The notes: generated by a model not told the origin, from the sequence alone. DNA of 64,000 bases from Leisingera sp. ANG1 (GCF_000203975.2 NZ_AFCF02000001.1:248001-312000); one strand, 5' to 3'; positions 12,066 to 20,533 are shown, counted from the stretch's first letter. Made by a program: numbers and translations.

Positions 12066-12488
12066 ATGGCGCTGGCATTTGATTTCGCAGGTCTGACGGA
12101 ATACCTGCATGAGATTTTTCCGCAGGTGCGGGATGACTTTGCCATCGACGCGATGGAGGAAAAGCATCTCAGGATGCGGCTGTTGACGGCAGAGAAGCAC
12201 CTGCGCCCCGGCGGCACGGTGTCCGGCCCGTCGATGTTTGCGCTGGCCGATTGCGCGGTCTACGCGCTGATCCTGGCGCATCTGGGGCAGGAGGCGCTGG
12301 CCGTGACCACCAACTGCTCGCTCGATTTCATGCGCAAGCCCGCGGCCGGGGCAGACCTGATCGGCGAGGCGCGGCTGCTGAAGCTGGGCCGGGTTCTGGC
12401 GGTGGCCGATGTGCTGATCTATTCCGAGGGCATGGCAGAGCCGGTGGCGCGTGCCTCGATGACCTATTCAATCCCGCCCAAGCGTTAG
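12066..12488 (+). CDS. PaaI-family hotdog thioesterase
   Basis: A 140-residue hotdog-fold protein with the PaaI signature region RPGGTVSGPSMFALADCAVY, which carries the helix and acidic residue that act on the acyl-CoA thioester. It continues with TTNCSLDFMRKPA and ends in a TYSIPPKR strand. Substrate unknown. It sits back to back with the crotonase gene, and both suggest acyl-CoA handling. The ATG at 12066 has an AAAGGGAAAG site. It converges with psd across only 10 bases. Confidence 0.85.
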   Translation: MALAFDFAGLTEYLHEIFPQVRDDFAIDAMEEKHLRMRLLTAEKHLRPGGTVSGPSMFALADCAVYALILAHLGQEALAVTTNCSLDFMRKPAAGADLIGEARLLKLGRVLAVADVLIYSEGMAEPVARASMTYSIPPKR

Positions 12489-12498
12489 GGGGCAGCTT

Positions 12499-13389
12499 TC
12501 ACAGGGCGGTGGCGAAAGGCTGGCCCACCTTGACCAGTGTTTCGCGGCCCTTGGCACTGTTTGCCACCAGATCATCGGCGAACCGCACTTTGCCCGGCTC
12601 GAACACCACCACCACGGTGGAGCCGCCGAACTTGAAATAGCCTTTCTCGTCCATCTTCTGCACCGCGCCCGAGGTGCGGGTGTTGACGATGGAGCCGACA
12701 CCGAAGGCGCCGACCTCGACGAAGCAATAGCTGCCCAGGTTTTCGGTTTCGATCAGGGTCCAGGTCCGCTTGTTTTCGCCGAACACATCCGGCCCCGCGC
12801 CAAGTGCAATCGGGTTCACCGAATGCAGCGCGCCGGGAATGTCCTGTGCTGCGGTGATGCGGCCCGCGGCGGGGAAGTGGTAGCGGTGGTAGTCCGCCGG
12901 GCACAGCCGCACAATTGCCAGCGCGCCGCCAATGAACCGCTCCGCAATGCCGGGCAGCATGGTGCGAACCGACATCGGATAGCCCTTGACCGGCACAAAC
13001 ACGTCCTCTGCCAGTTCCGGGAACACCAGCACCCGGCCATCGGCGGGCGATACAATGTCCTTCGGGTCCGCGCTGAAGGGGCGGGCCTCGGGCCTCAGGT
13101 GGCGCACGAAGAAGTCATTGAAACAGCCATAGCTGTCTGCCGGAGCCGTGGCCTCACTCATGTCGATGGACAGTTCGTCGACAACTGCCGCGATTTTGCC
13201 CTTGGAGAACCGGGAATCGAACCAGGCGCCCATCAGCCGGCTGATCAGGGATGAGCGGAACAGCAGCTTTTCCACCGGCCGTGCGCTGGCGTTCTGATAG
13301 GCCCAGCGGATCCACTTCTCGCCCAGCACCGCCTCTTCAAAGGTCTCACCGGTCTCGCGGTTAACAACAAGAATGGGGTCGCGCCGCAT
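12499..13389 (-). CDS. psd: Phosphatidylserine decarboxylase
   Basis: Makes phosphatidylethanolamine from phosphatidylserine at the inner membrane, using a pyruvoyl cofactor formed by self-cleavage. The cleavage motif is GGST (KFGGSTVVVVF) near the C-terminus, the usual LGST with Gly in the first place. SPADGRV and DYHRYHFP are the other family signatures. The N-terminus MRRDPILVVNRETGETFEE resembles the longer PSD type. An in-frame TTG at 13449 would add 20 residues, but those lack family character, so the ATG at 13389 (296 residues) is preferred. No strong ribosome site is visible at either start, so the start is less certain than the function. Confidence 0.93.
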   Translation of the reverse strand: MRRDPILVVNRETGETFEEAVLGEKWIRWAYQNASARPVEKLLFRSSLISRLMGAWFDSRFSKGKIAAVVDELSIDMSEATAPADSYGCFNDFFVRHLRPEARPFSADPKDIVSPADGRVLVFPELAEDVFVPVKGYPMSVRTMLPGIAERFIGGALAIVRLCPADYHRYHFPAAGRITAAQDIPGALHSVNPIALGAGPDVFGENKRTWTLIETENLGSYCFVEVGAFGVGSIVNTRTSGAVQKMDEKGYFKFGGSTVVVVFEPGKVRFADDLVANSAKGRETLVKVGQPFATAL

Positions 13390-13473
13390 CAAATCTGCCA
13401 AATCAGGTTTCGTCCCGCTGCGCCTAGCAAGAAGCGGCGGGCGCGCCAAGAGCGGTTTGCAGCAGGCAGTGCA

Positions 13474-13710
13474 TTAGCCCTGCTTGTCCTGGAACCAGCC
13501 AATGCTGTTCCGTGCTTCCAAAATCGCGGATTCAGCGTCGGCAAATACTTGGCTCCCATAGTGGCCGATACTGTACCAGCCGCGACCGTCTTCCGGGTCG
13601 CGGCGAAACTCGTCAAATCCAAAAGTGCCGTCCGGACGCTGAAAAATGTCAACGCAAACGAAATCGCCGTCCAGATTGACGGAGTGGATTACCTTGTTGG
13701 TGTGCGCCAT
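13474..13710 (-). CDS. Conserved small hypothetical protein (78 aa)
   Basis: A 78-residue acidic protein starting MAHTNKVIHSVNLDGDF at an ATG that follows an AAGGACG site. The composition (aromatic- and Asp-rich, with FGFDEFRRDPEDGRGWYSIG) looks like a small folded beta domain. No signal peptide, membrane segment or known catalytic motif is visible. The frame extends 13 codons further up without a good ribosome site. It lies upstream of psd on the same strand, 84 bases away, and may be co-transcribed. I do not recognise a named family. Confidence 0.7.
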   Translation of the reverse strand: MAHTNKVIHSVNLDGDFVCVDIFQRPDGTFGFDEFRRDPEDGRGWYSIGHYGSQVFADAESAILEARNSIGWFQDKQG

Positions 13711-13754
13711 GTCTGCGTCCTTGTGCGTGGTGCGCTTATCGCCAGGCAAGCGTA

Positions 13755-13783
13755 AATAAAAAAGGCCGGGGCGAACCCCGGCC
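13755..13783 (-). terminator. Rho-independent terminator after the DUF1127 gene
   Basis: Perfect 8-bp stem GGCCGGGG/CCCCGGCC with a 4-base loop. On the minus strand it is followed by TTTTTTATTT. It ends the DUF1127 transcript and separates it from the 78-residue gene. Confidence 0.85.
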
Positions 13784-13809
13784 GTCAGGTTGTTCCTTTG
13801 CCCAGGGGA

Positions 13810-14043
13810 TCACGGGCGCCAGAACGGAAGAGTGGCTTCATAATGGGCGTCCTCACGGCTCAGCCCGATGTCCTTCAGCTGCGTCTCGCTCAGGTGTTTC
13901 AAATGGGTTCGGGTGCGATGGCGCAGGCTCCACTTGGTCACCAGCACGGCAAAGGAGACGGCCCACTGCGCCAGCACCGGCAGGGCCGGGCGGCTGTTCA
14001 GAAAGGACATGTTCGATTGTGCCATTTGCGTGTGCTGTGCCAT
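13810..14043 (-). CDS. DUF1127 domain protein
   Basis: A 77-residue basic protein with the C-terminal DUF1127 signature HLKHLSETQLKDIGLSREDA. The hydrophobic central stretch ALPVLAQWAVSFAVLVTKW may be an amphipathic or membrane-associated helix. DUF1127 proteins are small Arg-rich proteins of alpha- and gammaproteobacteria; some are linked to RNA binding or to phosphate and oxidative stress, but no single function is settled. The ATG at 14043 follows a GAAGGAAG site. It is divergent from the MocR regulator with GATACAA repeats between them, suggesting control by that regulator. A strong terminator follows. Confidence 0.85.
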   Translation of the reverse strand: MAQHTQMAQSNMSFLNSRPALPVLAQWAVSFAVLVTKWSLRHRTRTHLKHLSETQLKDIGLSREDAHYEATLPFWRP

Positions 14044-14059
14044 GGGAGGCTTCCTTCGT

Positions 14060-14106
14060 ATTGTGTTGATACAATCCTGTTGATTTGTCGTAGTGTTTTG
14101 ATACAA
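14060..14106. promoter_or_regulatory. Paired TTGATACAA operator-like repeats
   Basis: TTGATACAA occurs at 14067-14075 and 14098-14106, 31 bases apart, i.e. about three helical turns. The first is part of ATTGT-N6-ACAAT (14060-14075). Related GATACAAT and GGTACAA words appear just inside the regulator gene. This is the usual direct-repeat layout for a MocR regulator between divergent genes. Confidence 0.55.
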
Positions 14107-14139
14107 AGGGGGTGAGATGTTGTCCAAGGATGGATTGTA

Positions 14140-15543
14140 ATGGGTACAATTTGGCCGCAAGCCCTGGGTGAGACAAAAGGTCCCAAGTACAAAAAGGTCG
14201 CAGATACAATCCGCTCTGCTGTTGAAGCGGGGAGCCTGAAAATTGGTACAAAGCTGCCACCGGTCCGCGATCTCGCGTATCAGTTGAGCATAACACCCGG
14301 CACTGTCGCCCGCGCCTACAGCATCCTGACCGATGAGGGGGTGCTGGAGGCCGAAGTCGGGCGCGGCACTTTTGTAGCCGAAAAGAAGAAGCCGGTGCCC
14401 GATGACGTATGGTCGCGGGAGCTGCATCTGCTGGAGGCGCGCGATCCCGGCCATGTCAGCCTGTTCAGCCCGCGGATTGCCGACATGGGGCAGGTGTCAG
14501 CGGTGCGCGAAGCGCTGCACAAAGTGGCCGAGGGCGAGGCGCGGAATTTCCTGAACTACCCGACCCGTGATGCCTATAAACCGGTACGCCAGGCCGCTGC
14601 AGAATGGATTGCCAAGGCGCCGGTTGGCCCGGTCAGCGAAAAGGACGTGGTGCTGACCCATGGCGGCCAAAACGGGCTGATGGTGGTGCTGCAGGCGATT
14701 CTGGAAGGCCCCCAGCCAGTGATACTTGTCGAGGACCTGACCTATGCAGGATTCCGCCGTGCGGCTGAGCTTCTGCGGGCGCAGGTGGTCGAGGTGGCGA
14801 TGGATGAACACGGCATCCGCCCGGATGCGATGGAACTGGCCATCCGCAAATCCGGCGCCTCTGTGATCTGCACCAGCCCCGAAGTGCACAATCCCACCGG
14901 ACTGTTCACCCCGCTGGAGCGCCGCAAGGAGATTGTCCGCATCGCCCGCCGCCACGGGGTGCAGATTGTCGAGGATGACTGCTACCGCCTGGGCGAGGCG
15001 CGTGCCCCCAGCTACCGGGCGCTGGCGCCGGAACTGGCCTGGCACGTGTCCTCGATCTCCAAGATTCTGACGCCGGCCCTGCGCGTCGGTTTTGCCCTTG
15101 CGCCGGAGGGGCGGGCGGCGGATCTGCGCCGGGTGGCGGAGTATGGTTATTTCGGCCTGGCCCAGCCGCTTGCGGAACTGGTGAGGATCCTGCTCAGTGA
15201 CCCGCGCCTGCCCGGGCTGGTGCAATCCGTGCGCAGTGAGATGGCCCGCTATGTGCGGGTGGCGGTCAACGCGCTTGGCGGCTTTGACCTGACCTGGAAC
15301 CCGGAGGTTCCGTTCCTCTGGCTGAAGCTGCCGTCCGGCTGGCGCGCCGCCGCCTTTACCCGCGCGGCAGAGGCCAACGGGGTGCAGATCCGCTCTGCGG
15401 ATGAGTTCGCCCTGCGCGACGGCCGCGCGCCCCATGCGGTGCGCATTGCCATCAACGCGCATGTGCCGCTGAAACAGTTTGAGGAGGCAATGCTGCGCCT
15501 GCGCGCCCTGCTGGACAACCCGCCGGAGCAGATCAGCGTGTGA
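14140..15543 (+). CDS. MocR-type GntR regulator with aminotransferase domain
   Basis: A 467-residue two-domain regulator. The N-terminal GntR winged helix (about residues 15-80) shows KLPPVRDLAYQLSITPGTVARAY. The C-terminal part is a class I/II aminotransferase fold with the PLP lysine at K308 (SISKILTPALRVG), an NPTG motif and a VEDDCY segment. In the MocR family PLP or an aldimine acts as effector; the target pathway here is unknown. The neighbour is not a pyridoxine or GABA gene but a divergent DUF1127 gene, which is the likely target. The ATG at 14140 is the first in frame, and the coding start overlaps the repeat-rich region. Confidence 0.88.
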   Translation: MGTIWPQALGETKGPKYKKVADTIRSAVEAGSLKIGTKLPPVRDLAYQLSITPGTVARAYSILTDEGVLEAEVGRGTFVAEKKKPVPDDVWSRELHLLEARDPGHVSLFSPRIADMGQVSAVREALHKVAEGEARNFLNYPTRDAYKPVRQAAAEWIAKAPVGPVSEKDVVLTHGGQNGLMVVLQAILEGPQPVILVEDLTYAGFRRAAELLRAQVVEVAMDEHGIRPDAMELAIRKSGASVICTSPEVHNPTGLFTPLERRKEIVRIARRHGVQIVEDDCYRLGEARAPSYRALAPELAWHVSSISKILTPALRVGFALAPEGRAADLRRVAEYGYFGLAQPLAELVRILLSDPRLPGLVQSVRSEMARYVRVAVNALGGFDLTWNPEVPFLWLKLPSGWRAAAFTRAAEANGVQIRSADEFALRDGRAPHAVRIAINAHVPLKQFEEAMLRLRALLDNPPEQISV

Positions 15544-15551
15544 TTTTGTGG

Positions 15552-15580
15552 GGTATTATTATACCTATTTTTTAACGCGC
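15552..15580 (+). terminator. Weak AT-rich hairpin after the MocR gene
   Basis: GGTAT-TATT-ATACC is followed by a T-rich tail just past the MocR stop. The stem is short and AT-rich, so termination would be inefficient. Confidence 0.35.
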
Positions 15581-15613
15581 TGTTTTCAAATGATTTATTC
15601 TTGTTTGGTGGTG

Positions 15614-15642
15614 TTGACTGGGGCTTGGGATGCCCGTAAACC
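15614..15642 (+). promoter_or_regulatory. Candidate rplM-rpsI promoter
   Basis: TTGACT at 15614-15619 and TAAACC at 15637-15642 with a 17-base spacer, about 70 bases before rplM. The -35 element is near consensus; the -10 is weak, as is common in Rhodobacterales. Confidence 0.4.
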
Positions 15643-15710
15643 CCGTCCATCGAATTCAGGCCGATGACCGATGGGATTCTGCCTTTCACGACAAACAGGA
15701 TTGACCTGCC

Positions 15711-16169
15711 ATGAAAACCTTCTCTGCTACTCCGGCAGATATCGAGAAGAAGTGGATCATCATCGACGCCGAGGGCGTGGTGCTGGGCCGTCTTGCCTCG
15801 ATCGTTGCCATGCGCCTGCGCGGCAAGCACAAAGCGTCCTTCACTCCGCATATGGACATGGGCGACAACGTCATCATCATCAACGCCGAAAAGGTGCAGA
15901 TGACCGGCAAGAAGCGCGATGAGCACTTCTACTGGCACACTGGCCACCCGGGCGGCATCAAGTCGCGCACCAAGCAGGAAATCCTGGAAGGTGCACACCC
16001 GGAGCGCGTTGTGACCCAAGCGGTCAAGCGTATGCTGCCGGGCAACCGCCTGTCGCGTCAGCAAATGACCAACCTGCGCGTTTACGCTGGTGCCGAGCAC
16101 CCGCACGAAGCCCAGGCACCTGAAGTTCTGGACGTCAAATCCATGAACAAGAAAAACACCCGGAGCTGA
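15711..16169 (+). CDS. rplM: 50S ribosomal protein L13
   Basis: A 152-residue L13, an early assembly protein binding 23S rRNA. Signatures include [36 protein letters not shown] and [13 protein letters not shown]. The ATG follows a CAGGATT site. It precedes rpsI by five bases, the universal L13-S9 operon. Confidence 0.98.
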   Translation: MKTFSATPADIEKKWIIIDAEGVVLGRLASIVAMRLRGKHKASFTPHMDMGDNVIIINAEKVQMTGKKRDEHFYWHTGHPGGIKSRTKQEILEGAHPERVVTQAVKRMLPGNRLSRQQMTNLRVYAGAEHPHEAQAPEVLDVKSMNKKNTRS

Positions 16170-16174
16170 TATTG

Positions 16175-16660
16175 ATGTCTGATCAGATCAACACTCTCGA
16201 AGAGCTCGCAGCTGCAACCGGTGTGGAAGCAGTGGCTGAAGAAACCATCGCGCGTGAGCCGGTTCGTGACGAACTGGGCCGCTCCTATGCCACCGGCAAG
16301 CGTAAAGACGCTGTTGCCCGCGTCTGGATCAAGCCGGGCTCCGGCAAGGTCGAGGTGAACGGCAAGGAAATCAACAAGTACTTCGCCCGTCCGGTGCTGC
16401 AGATGATCCTGCGCCAGCCGTTCCAGGTTGCCGGCGTCGAAGGCGAGTTTGACGTTTACGCCACCGTCAAGGGCGGCGGCCTGTCCGGTCAGGCCGGTGC
16501 GGTCAAGCACGGCATCTCCAAAGCGCTGCAGCTGTACGATCCGTCGCTGCGCGGCGCTCTGAAAGCGGCCGGCTTCCTGACCCGCGACAGCCGCGTTGTG
16601 GAACGTAAGAAATACGGTAAGGCCAAAGCCCGCCGTTCGTTCCAGTTCTCCAAGCGTTAA
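16175..16660 (+). CDS. rpsI: 30S ribosomal protein S9
   Basis: A 161-residue S9 with the alphaproteobacterial N-terminal extension of about 35 residues before [15 protein letters not shown]. The C-terminus is the conserved [17 protein letters not shown] tail that reaches the ribosomal P site. The frame contains a TTG three bases before the ATG at 16175; the ATG was chosen. It is co-transcribed with rplM and followed by a strong terminator. Confidence 0.98.
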   Translation: MSDQINTLEELAAATGVEAVAEETIAREPVRDELGRSYATGKRKDAVARVWIKPGSGKVEVNGKEINKYFARPVLQMILRQPFQVAGVEGEFDVYATVKGGGLSGQAGAVKHGISKALQLYDPSLRGALKAAGFLTRDSRVVERKKYGKAKARRSFQFSKR

Positions 16661-16683
16661 GCTGGAAACATATGCTTTTGGAA

Positions 16684-16709
16684 GGGCTCGCCGCTGGCGG
16701 GCCCTTTTT
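16684..16709 (+). terminator. Rho-independent terminator of the rplM-rpsI operon
   Basis: A 9-base stem (16684-16692 with 16696-16704, one T-G pair) with a 3-base loop, followed by five T residues. Confidence 0.85.
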
Positions 16710-16812
16710 CGTTCCAGTGCCCGCCTGCTTCCGGATGCTTTCAGGGTTCCTTTAGAAAGATTTCCTAGGGTGGCACGGAAATCCTAGGACGGGAAACGGA
16801 AGGCAGAACAGC

Positions 16813-17424
16813 ATGACATCACCAGACCAATTCAAGACTGCCCCGATCGGCGACGGCAAACTGGAAATCGGCCGCTTCACTCATGGCTATGAAGATATGG
16901 AAATCGAAGGGCAGGGCGGCGGTGCCAATGTGGCAGTCGGCTCCTTCTGCTCGATCGGCCGCAGTGTCCGGATCATGCTGGATCAGTCTCCGGCGCTGGA
17001 CCGGATCTCCGCCTTTCCGTTTGGCGAAGCCTTCACGGAACATCTGGGCGGAGCCGAGACTCATGCGCAGCACTCCGGCAGCCGCGATGTGGTGATCGGA
17101 AATGACGTTTGGATTGGCGCCAATGCCACCCTATTGGGGGGTGTCAAAATCGGCGACGGCGCTGTCATCAGCCCCAATGCCACTGTAACCGGCAATGTGG
17201 GCGCTTATGAGGTCTGGGCCGGTAACCCGGCGCAGCTTGTGCGCAAACGCTTTGATGATGCGGTCTGCCAGAAACTGCTGAAACTGCGCTGGTGGGACCT
17301 GCCGCTGCCGCTGATCCAGGAAATGGCACCGCTGCTGTCTACGCAGCCGACCGTGGATCTTATCGAAGGTTTGCAGTGTATCGTCAGCGATCTGGTGACC
17401 TTCACGGATGAAAGCGCGGCCTGA
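16813..17424 (+). CDS. CatB-related xenobiotic-type O-acetyltransferase
   Basis: A 203-residue left-handed beta-helix acetyltransferase. Hexapeptide repeats are visible (VIGNDVWIGANATLLGGV, then IGDGAVISPNATV), followed by the AGNPAQLVRKRF segment that ends the coil. The catalytic-histidine loop is the region around HAQHSGSRD. CatB-type enzymes use acetyl-CoA to acetylate chloramphenicol, streptogramins or, in most genomes, sugars; the substrate here is unknown. A GGAAGG site precedes the ATG at 16813. It is a stand-alone gene between the ribosomal operon and the globin pair. Confidence 0.85.
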   Translation: MTSPDQFKTAPIGDGKLEIGRFTHGYEDMEIEGQGGGANVAVGSFCSIGRSVRIMLDQSPALDRISAFPFGEAFTEHLGGAETHAQHSGSRDVVIGNDVWIGANATLLGGVKIGDGAVISPNATVTGNVGAYEVWAGNPAQLVRKRFDDAVCQKLLKLRWWDLPLPLIQEMAPLLSTQPTVDLIEGLQCIVSDLVTFTDESAA

Positions 17425-17467
17425 CTCGGGAGGCCGGGATTTTGGCCTTGTTTTGAGCTGTTTCCCG

Positions 17468-17505
17468 GCCCGGGCGCCCCGAGCGGCCCCCGGGCGTTAA
17501 CTTTT
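17468..17505 (+). terminator. Probable terminator after the acetyltransferase gene
   Basis: GCCCGGG pairs with CCCGGGC across a GC-rich loop and is followed by GTTAACTTTTT, 44 bases past the stop and before the globin gene. Confidence 0.5.
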
Positions 17506-17559
17506 TCGCAAAATTAGCGTAACATGGGCGGACCGCTTCCTGATGGGGGGACAGCTGTC

Positions 17560-17928
17560 ATGCCGCAAACAATCTATGAGAAATACGGCGGGTTCAGCGC
17601 CATTAGCCGGGTTGTAATGACCTTCTACGAGCTGGCGCTCGATTCTGACCAGATCGGCGACTACTTCGCTGATGTCGACATGGCGCGTCTCATTGATCAC
17701 CAGACCAAGTTCATTTCCTCGCTCCTGGGCGGGCCTGCGTCCTTCAGCGACGACCGGCTGGAGGCAGTGCACAGGGCCCTCGGCATAACCCACGAAGACT
17801 TCGACGAGATGGGCGCATTGCTGAAAGAAGCGCTGGAACAGCATGGGCTGTCTGAGCCGGACATCCGCACCACGCTCAGCGCCATCGAGGGCAAACGCAG
17901 CATCATCGTTACCCGGGATGCGGCATGA
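17560..17928 (+). CDS. Group I truncated hemoglobin
   Basis: A 122-residue 2-on-2 globin. It shows the N-terminal YEKYGGFSAISRVV, tyrosine B10 at Y23 (MTFYELAL), the FISSLLGGP turn, and the proximal heme histidine F8 at H71 (LEAVHRALGIT). Such globins bind O2, NO or CO. The frame is open from 17524, but the ATG at 17560 follows a run of G residues at a proper distance and gives the normal family length. The stop overlaps the start of the adenylate cyclase as ATGA, so both are made together. This suggests the globin works as a separate heme sensor or ligand scavenger for the cyclase; that link is inference. Confidence 0.9.
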   Translation: MPQTIYEKYGGFSAISRVVMTFYELALDSDQIGDYFADVDMARLIDHQTKFISSLLGGPASFSDDRLEAVHRALGITHEDFDEMGALLKEALEQHGLSEPDIRTTLSAIEGKRSIIVTRDAA

Positions 17929-18983
17929 GCATTGCCGCCATCAATGAACAGCTGCTGCGTGCTATTGGTGTCGGCGTTGCCGTAGTGCGGGCATCAGACC
18001 TTGGATTTGTCTTTCACAATCAGCCCTTTGCGGAATGGTTCGGCACCCCGGGGGAGGGCGCGTCACTAACCGATGCCATCGATGGCCTGCAGCCGGAGGA
18101 CCTGGGGCCGCTCTGCGACGAGGGCCTGCGCTATTCAGCGGAGCTGAAGATCAAGCGCAAACGCCGCACGCTGGTGTTTGCCATCAACATTTCCCAGGCC
18201 AGCCACCTGAACGAGGCGCTGCTGGTGGTGGAATGCCAGAACATCACCCGCATCCGCGAGCTGGAAAGCATGATCGACAGCTATTCCACCATGGTGGAGC
18301 GCAACACCCGCGAGCTGGAACGCGAGAAGGAACGGGTGGAGCGGCTGCTGCTGAATCTGATGCCGCGCTCCGTCTATGAGGAATTCAAGACCTTCGGCGT
18401 CGTCACCCCGCAGCTCTATCCCAAGGTGTCGGTGGTGATGCTGGACTTCGTGAATTTCACCGACTTTGCCTCCCGCACCGATCCGACGGTCACGCTGGGA
18501 GAGCTGAACGACATCTTCACTGCGTTTGACCGCATCGTCGAGCAATACGGCTGCGAGCGGATCAAGACCATCGGCGACGCCTATCTGGCGGTTGCCGGAA
18601 TGCCGGAACCGACGCCGGACCACGCCACCGCCGTGGCCCATTGCGCCACCCGTTTCCTGCGCTATCTGGACCGGCGCAACCAGAGCCATCAGCACAAATG
18701 GCAGGCGCGGATCGGCCTTGGCACCGGCTCAGCCGTGGGGTCTGTGGTGGGTATTCAGAAGTACGTCTATGACGTCTTCGGCCCCGCAGTGAACCTGGCC
18801 TCCCGTCTGCAAGTCTTTGCCAACCCGATGAAAATCGTCGCGCCAGAGGACATGAAGGACGCATTGTCAGAGGAATTCCACGTAACCGACATCGGCCCTG
18901 AAGACATCAAGGGCATCGGCGAGGTGAACCTGGTGAACGTCGGCGATGAGCTGAGCGCCCCGCAGCCCAGCGGGCGTTTTTAG
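17925..18983 (+). CDS. Class III adenylate cyclase with N-terminal PAS-like domain
   Basis: A 352-residue signalling protein. Residues 1-105 look like a PAS-type or heme-NO-binding-associated sensor domain, followed by a coiled signalling helix (about 105-145, RELESMIDSYSTMVERN). The cyclase domain spans about 165-340. Metal-binding aspartates are D174 and D218; K214 (KTIGD) and D283 (YDVFG) are the adenine-specifying residues, and N290 and R294 are the transition-state residues. The active site is complete and predicts cAMP, not cGMP. No membrane segment is seen, so it should be cytoplasmic. It is translationally coupled to the truncated globin, which makes heme-ligand control plausible. Confidence 0.9.
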   Translation: MSIAAINEQLLRAIGVGVAVVRASDLGFVFHNQPFAEWFGTPGEGASLTDAIDGLQPEDLGPLCDEGLRYSAELKIKRKRRTLVFAINISQASHLNEALLVVECQNITRIRELESMIDSYSTMVERNTRELEREKERVERLLLNLMPRSVYEEFKTFGVVTPQLYPKVSVVMLDFVNFTDFASRTDPTVTLGELNDIFTAFDRIVEQYGCERIKTIGDAYLAVAGMPEPTPDHATAVAHCATRFLRYLDRRNQSHQHKWQARIGLGTGSAVGSVVGIQKYVYDVFGPAVNLASRLQVFANPMKIVAPEDMKDALSEEFHVTDIGPEDIKGIGEVNLVNVGDELSAPQPSGRF

Positions 18984-18992
18984 CGGCCGGTT

Positions 18993-19610
18993 CTAATTGT
19001 CCGGCCCGATCAGCCCCAGCCCGCGCAAATAAATCCCGATGCCGCTTTCCAGCAGGTCCTCCGGCGGAAAGGGGGAGGCAGCACCGGGTGAGTTGCGCGC
19101 ATAAAGCTCCACCACCCCGTGGCTCATCGCCAGCACATGCGCAGAGAACATCGAGGCCGGCGGGCGTTTCTCCGCAGGGATATGCTGGCTGAGGTCCGCC
19201 GCAGCGCGTTCCAGAATCGCGCGCGCGCGTGCCGCGGCATCTGCCAGTTCCGGCGTGCGGTTCACCGAAATACCGCTTTCGAACATCGCGATATAGTGGC
19301 CGGGATGTTTGCGGGCAAAGGCCAAATAGGCCCGCCCGGTTGCCTCAAACGCTGCCAGTGCTGACGGCTGATACTTGTCATAGGCGTGCTGCATCAGATC
19401 GGCAAACATCACATAGCCCTGGCGCGAGGCCTCCGCGATCAGATCCTCGCGGCCCTCAAAATGACGGTAGACCGCCGCCGGGGTAACACCGGCCTGCTTG
19501 GCCGCTTCCGACAGCGTAAAGCCGGTCGGCCCCTTAGCCTCGATCAGCTGCAGGGCGGCCTCGACCAGCGCCTGGCGCAGGTTGCCGTGATGATAACCGC
19601 GTTTAGGCAT
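18993..19610 (-). CDS. TetR/AcrR family transcriptional regulator
   Basis: A 205-residue repressor. The N-terminal helix-turn-helix (about residues 10-60) shows [14 protein letters not shown] and [21 protein letters not shown], with a C-terminal TetR-type ligand domain. The ATG at 19610 (MPKRGYHHG) was chosen; the longer frame to 19736 lies wholly within ppk2. The start overlaps the end of ppk2 by eight bases, so it is translated from the same message. Its ligand and targets are unknown; autoregulation of the ppk2 operon is the simplest guess. Confidence 0.9.
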   Translation of the reverse strand: MPKRGYHHGNLRQALVEAALQLIEAKGPTGFTLSEAAKQAGVTPAAVYRHFEGREDLIAEASRQGYVMFADLMQHAYDKYQPSALAAFEATGRAYLAFARKHPGHYIAMFESGISVNRTPELADAAARARAILERAAADLSQHIPAEKRPPASMFSAHVLAMSHGVVELYARNSPGAASPFPPEDLLESGIGIYLRGLGLIGPDN

Positions 19611-20472
19611 CCCAGATTTCCGGGCCTCCGCAAATTTCTTGGTCCAGGGCGCCAATCGCCTTGGCGTCCTTCTGAGCGTAGTCAATCGCATGCAGCACGC
19701 AGCGCATCGCCGCCAGCCGAGCCCGCCGTTTGTCATCGGAGCGGATGATTGTCCAGGGGGCCTCAGCGCTGTGGCTGCGCGCGAAAGTTTCTGAAATGGC
19801 GGCGCTGTAGTCGTCCCATTTCTCCAGCCCCTTCACGTCGATCGGGCTGAGTTTCCACTGTTTCAGCGGGTCGGATTCGCGTGCCAGAATGCGGCGCAGC
19901 TGCTCGGCACGGCCGACGTTGAGCCAGAATTTGAACAGGTGGATTCCATCTTCAGTCAAAGCCGCTTCAAATCCAGGAGCCTGGTCAAAGAACCGCTCCC
20001 GCTGCTGATCCGTACAGAAACCGAACACCTTTTCCACCACACCGCGGTTGTACCAGCTGCGGTCGAAGAACACGATCTCGCCGCCCGACGGCAGCTGCTG
20101 GACGTAGCGTTGAAAATACCACTGGCTCTGCTCCGCTTCGGTGGGCTTGGACAGCGCCACGATCCGCGCACCGCGCGGGTTCAGATTCTCGCGGAACCGC
20201 TTGATGGTGCCGCCCTTGCCAGCCGCATCGCGGCCCTCAAAGACGATGGCGATCCGCTGGCCCGTGGCCTTGACCCAGGACTGCAGCTTGACCAATTCAA
20301 TCTGCAGCGCCTCAAGCTCTTTGTCATAAGCCTTGCGCTTCATCAGCTTCCTGTGCGGATAGCTGGGGCTGAGGATTTCATCTTTGTCCGCGCCCTTGAT
20401 GGCCTCGCGGATCTCCTCCGGTGCGCCGCTCTGGAAAAAGCGGCTGATGGCCCCGTCAAACGGCAGCGGCAT
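19603..20472 (-). CDS. ppk2: Polyphosphate kinase 2 family protein
   Basis: A 289-residue PPK2. These enzymes transfer phosphate between polyphosphate and nucleoside di- or monophosphates. The Walker A-like [11 protein letters not shown], Walker B-like [10 protein letters not shown] and lid-region residues (KQWKLSPID) are present. The short single-domain form resembles class I PPK2, which mainly uses nucleoside diphosphates. The ATG at 20472 is used; an in-frame TTG is two codons upstream. The downstream tetR overlaps by eight bases. Roseobacters use such enzymes in polyphosphate storage and energy balance. Confidence 0.93.
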   Translation of the reverse strand: MPLPFDGAISRFFQSGAPEEIREAIKGADKDEILSPSYPHRKLMKRKAYDKELEALQIELVKLQSWVKATGQRIAIVFEGRDAAGKGGTIKRFRENLNPRGARIVALSKPTEAEQSQWYFQRYVQQLPSGGEIVFFDRSWYNRGVVEKVFGFCTDQQRERFFDQAPGFEAALTEDGIHLFKFWLNVGRAEQLRRILARESDPLKQWKLSPIDVKGLEKWDDYSAAISETFARSHSAEAPWTIIRSDDKRRARLAAMRCVLHAIDYAQKDAKAIGALDQEICGGPEIWDA

Positions 20473-20533
20473 GTGCAAAACCCTTCTGTCCTCAACCCCT
20501 TATATGGGAAGGAAGTATGGAATGTGAATCGCT

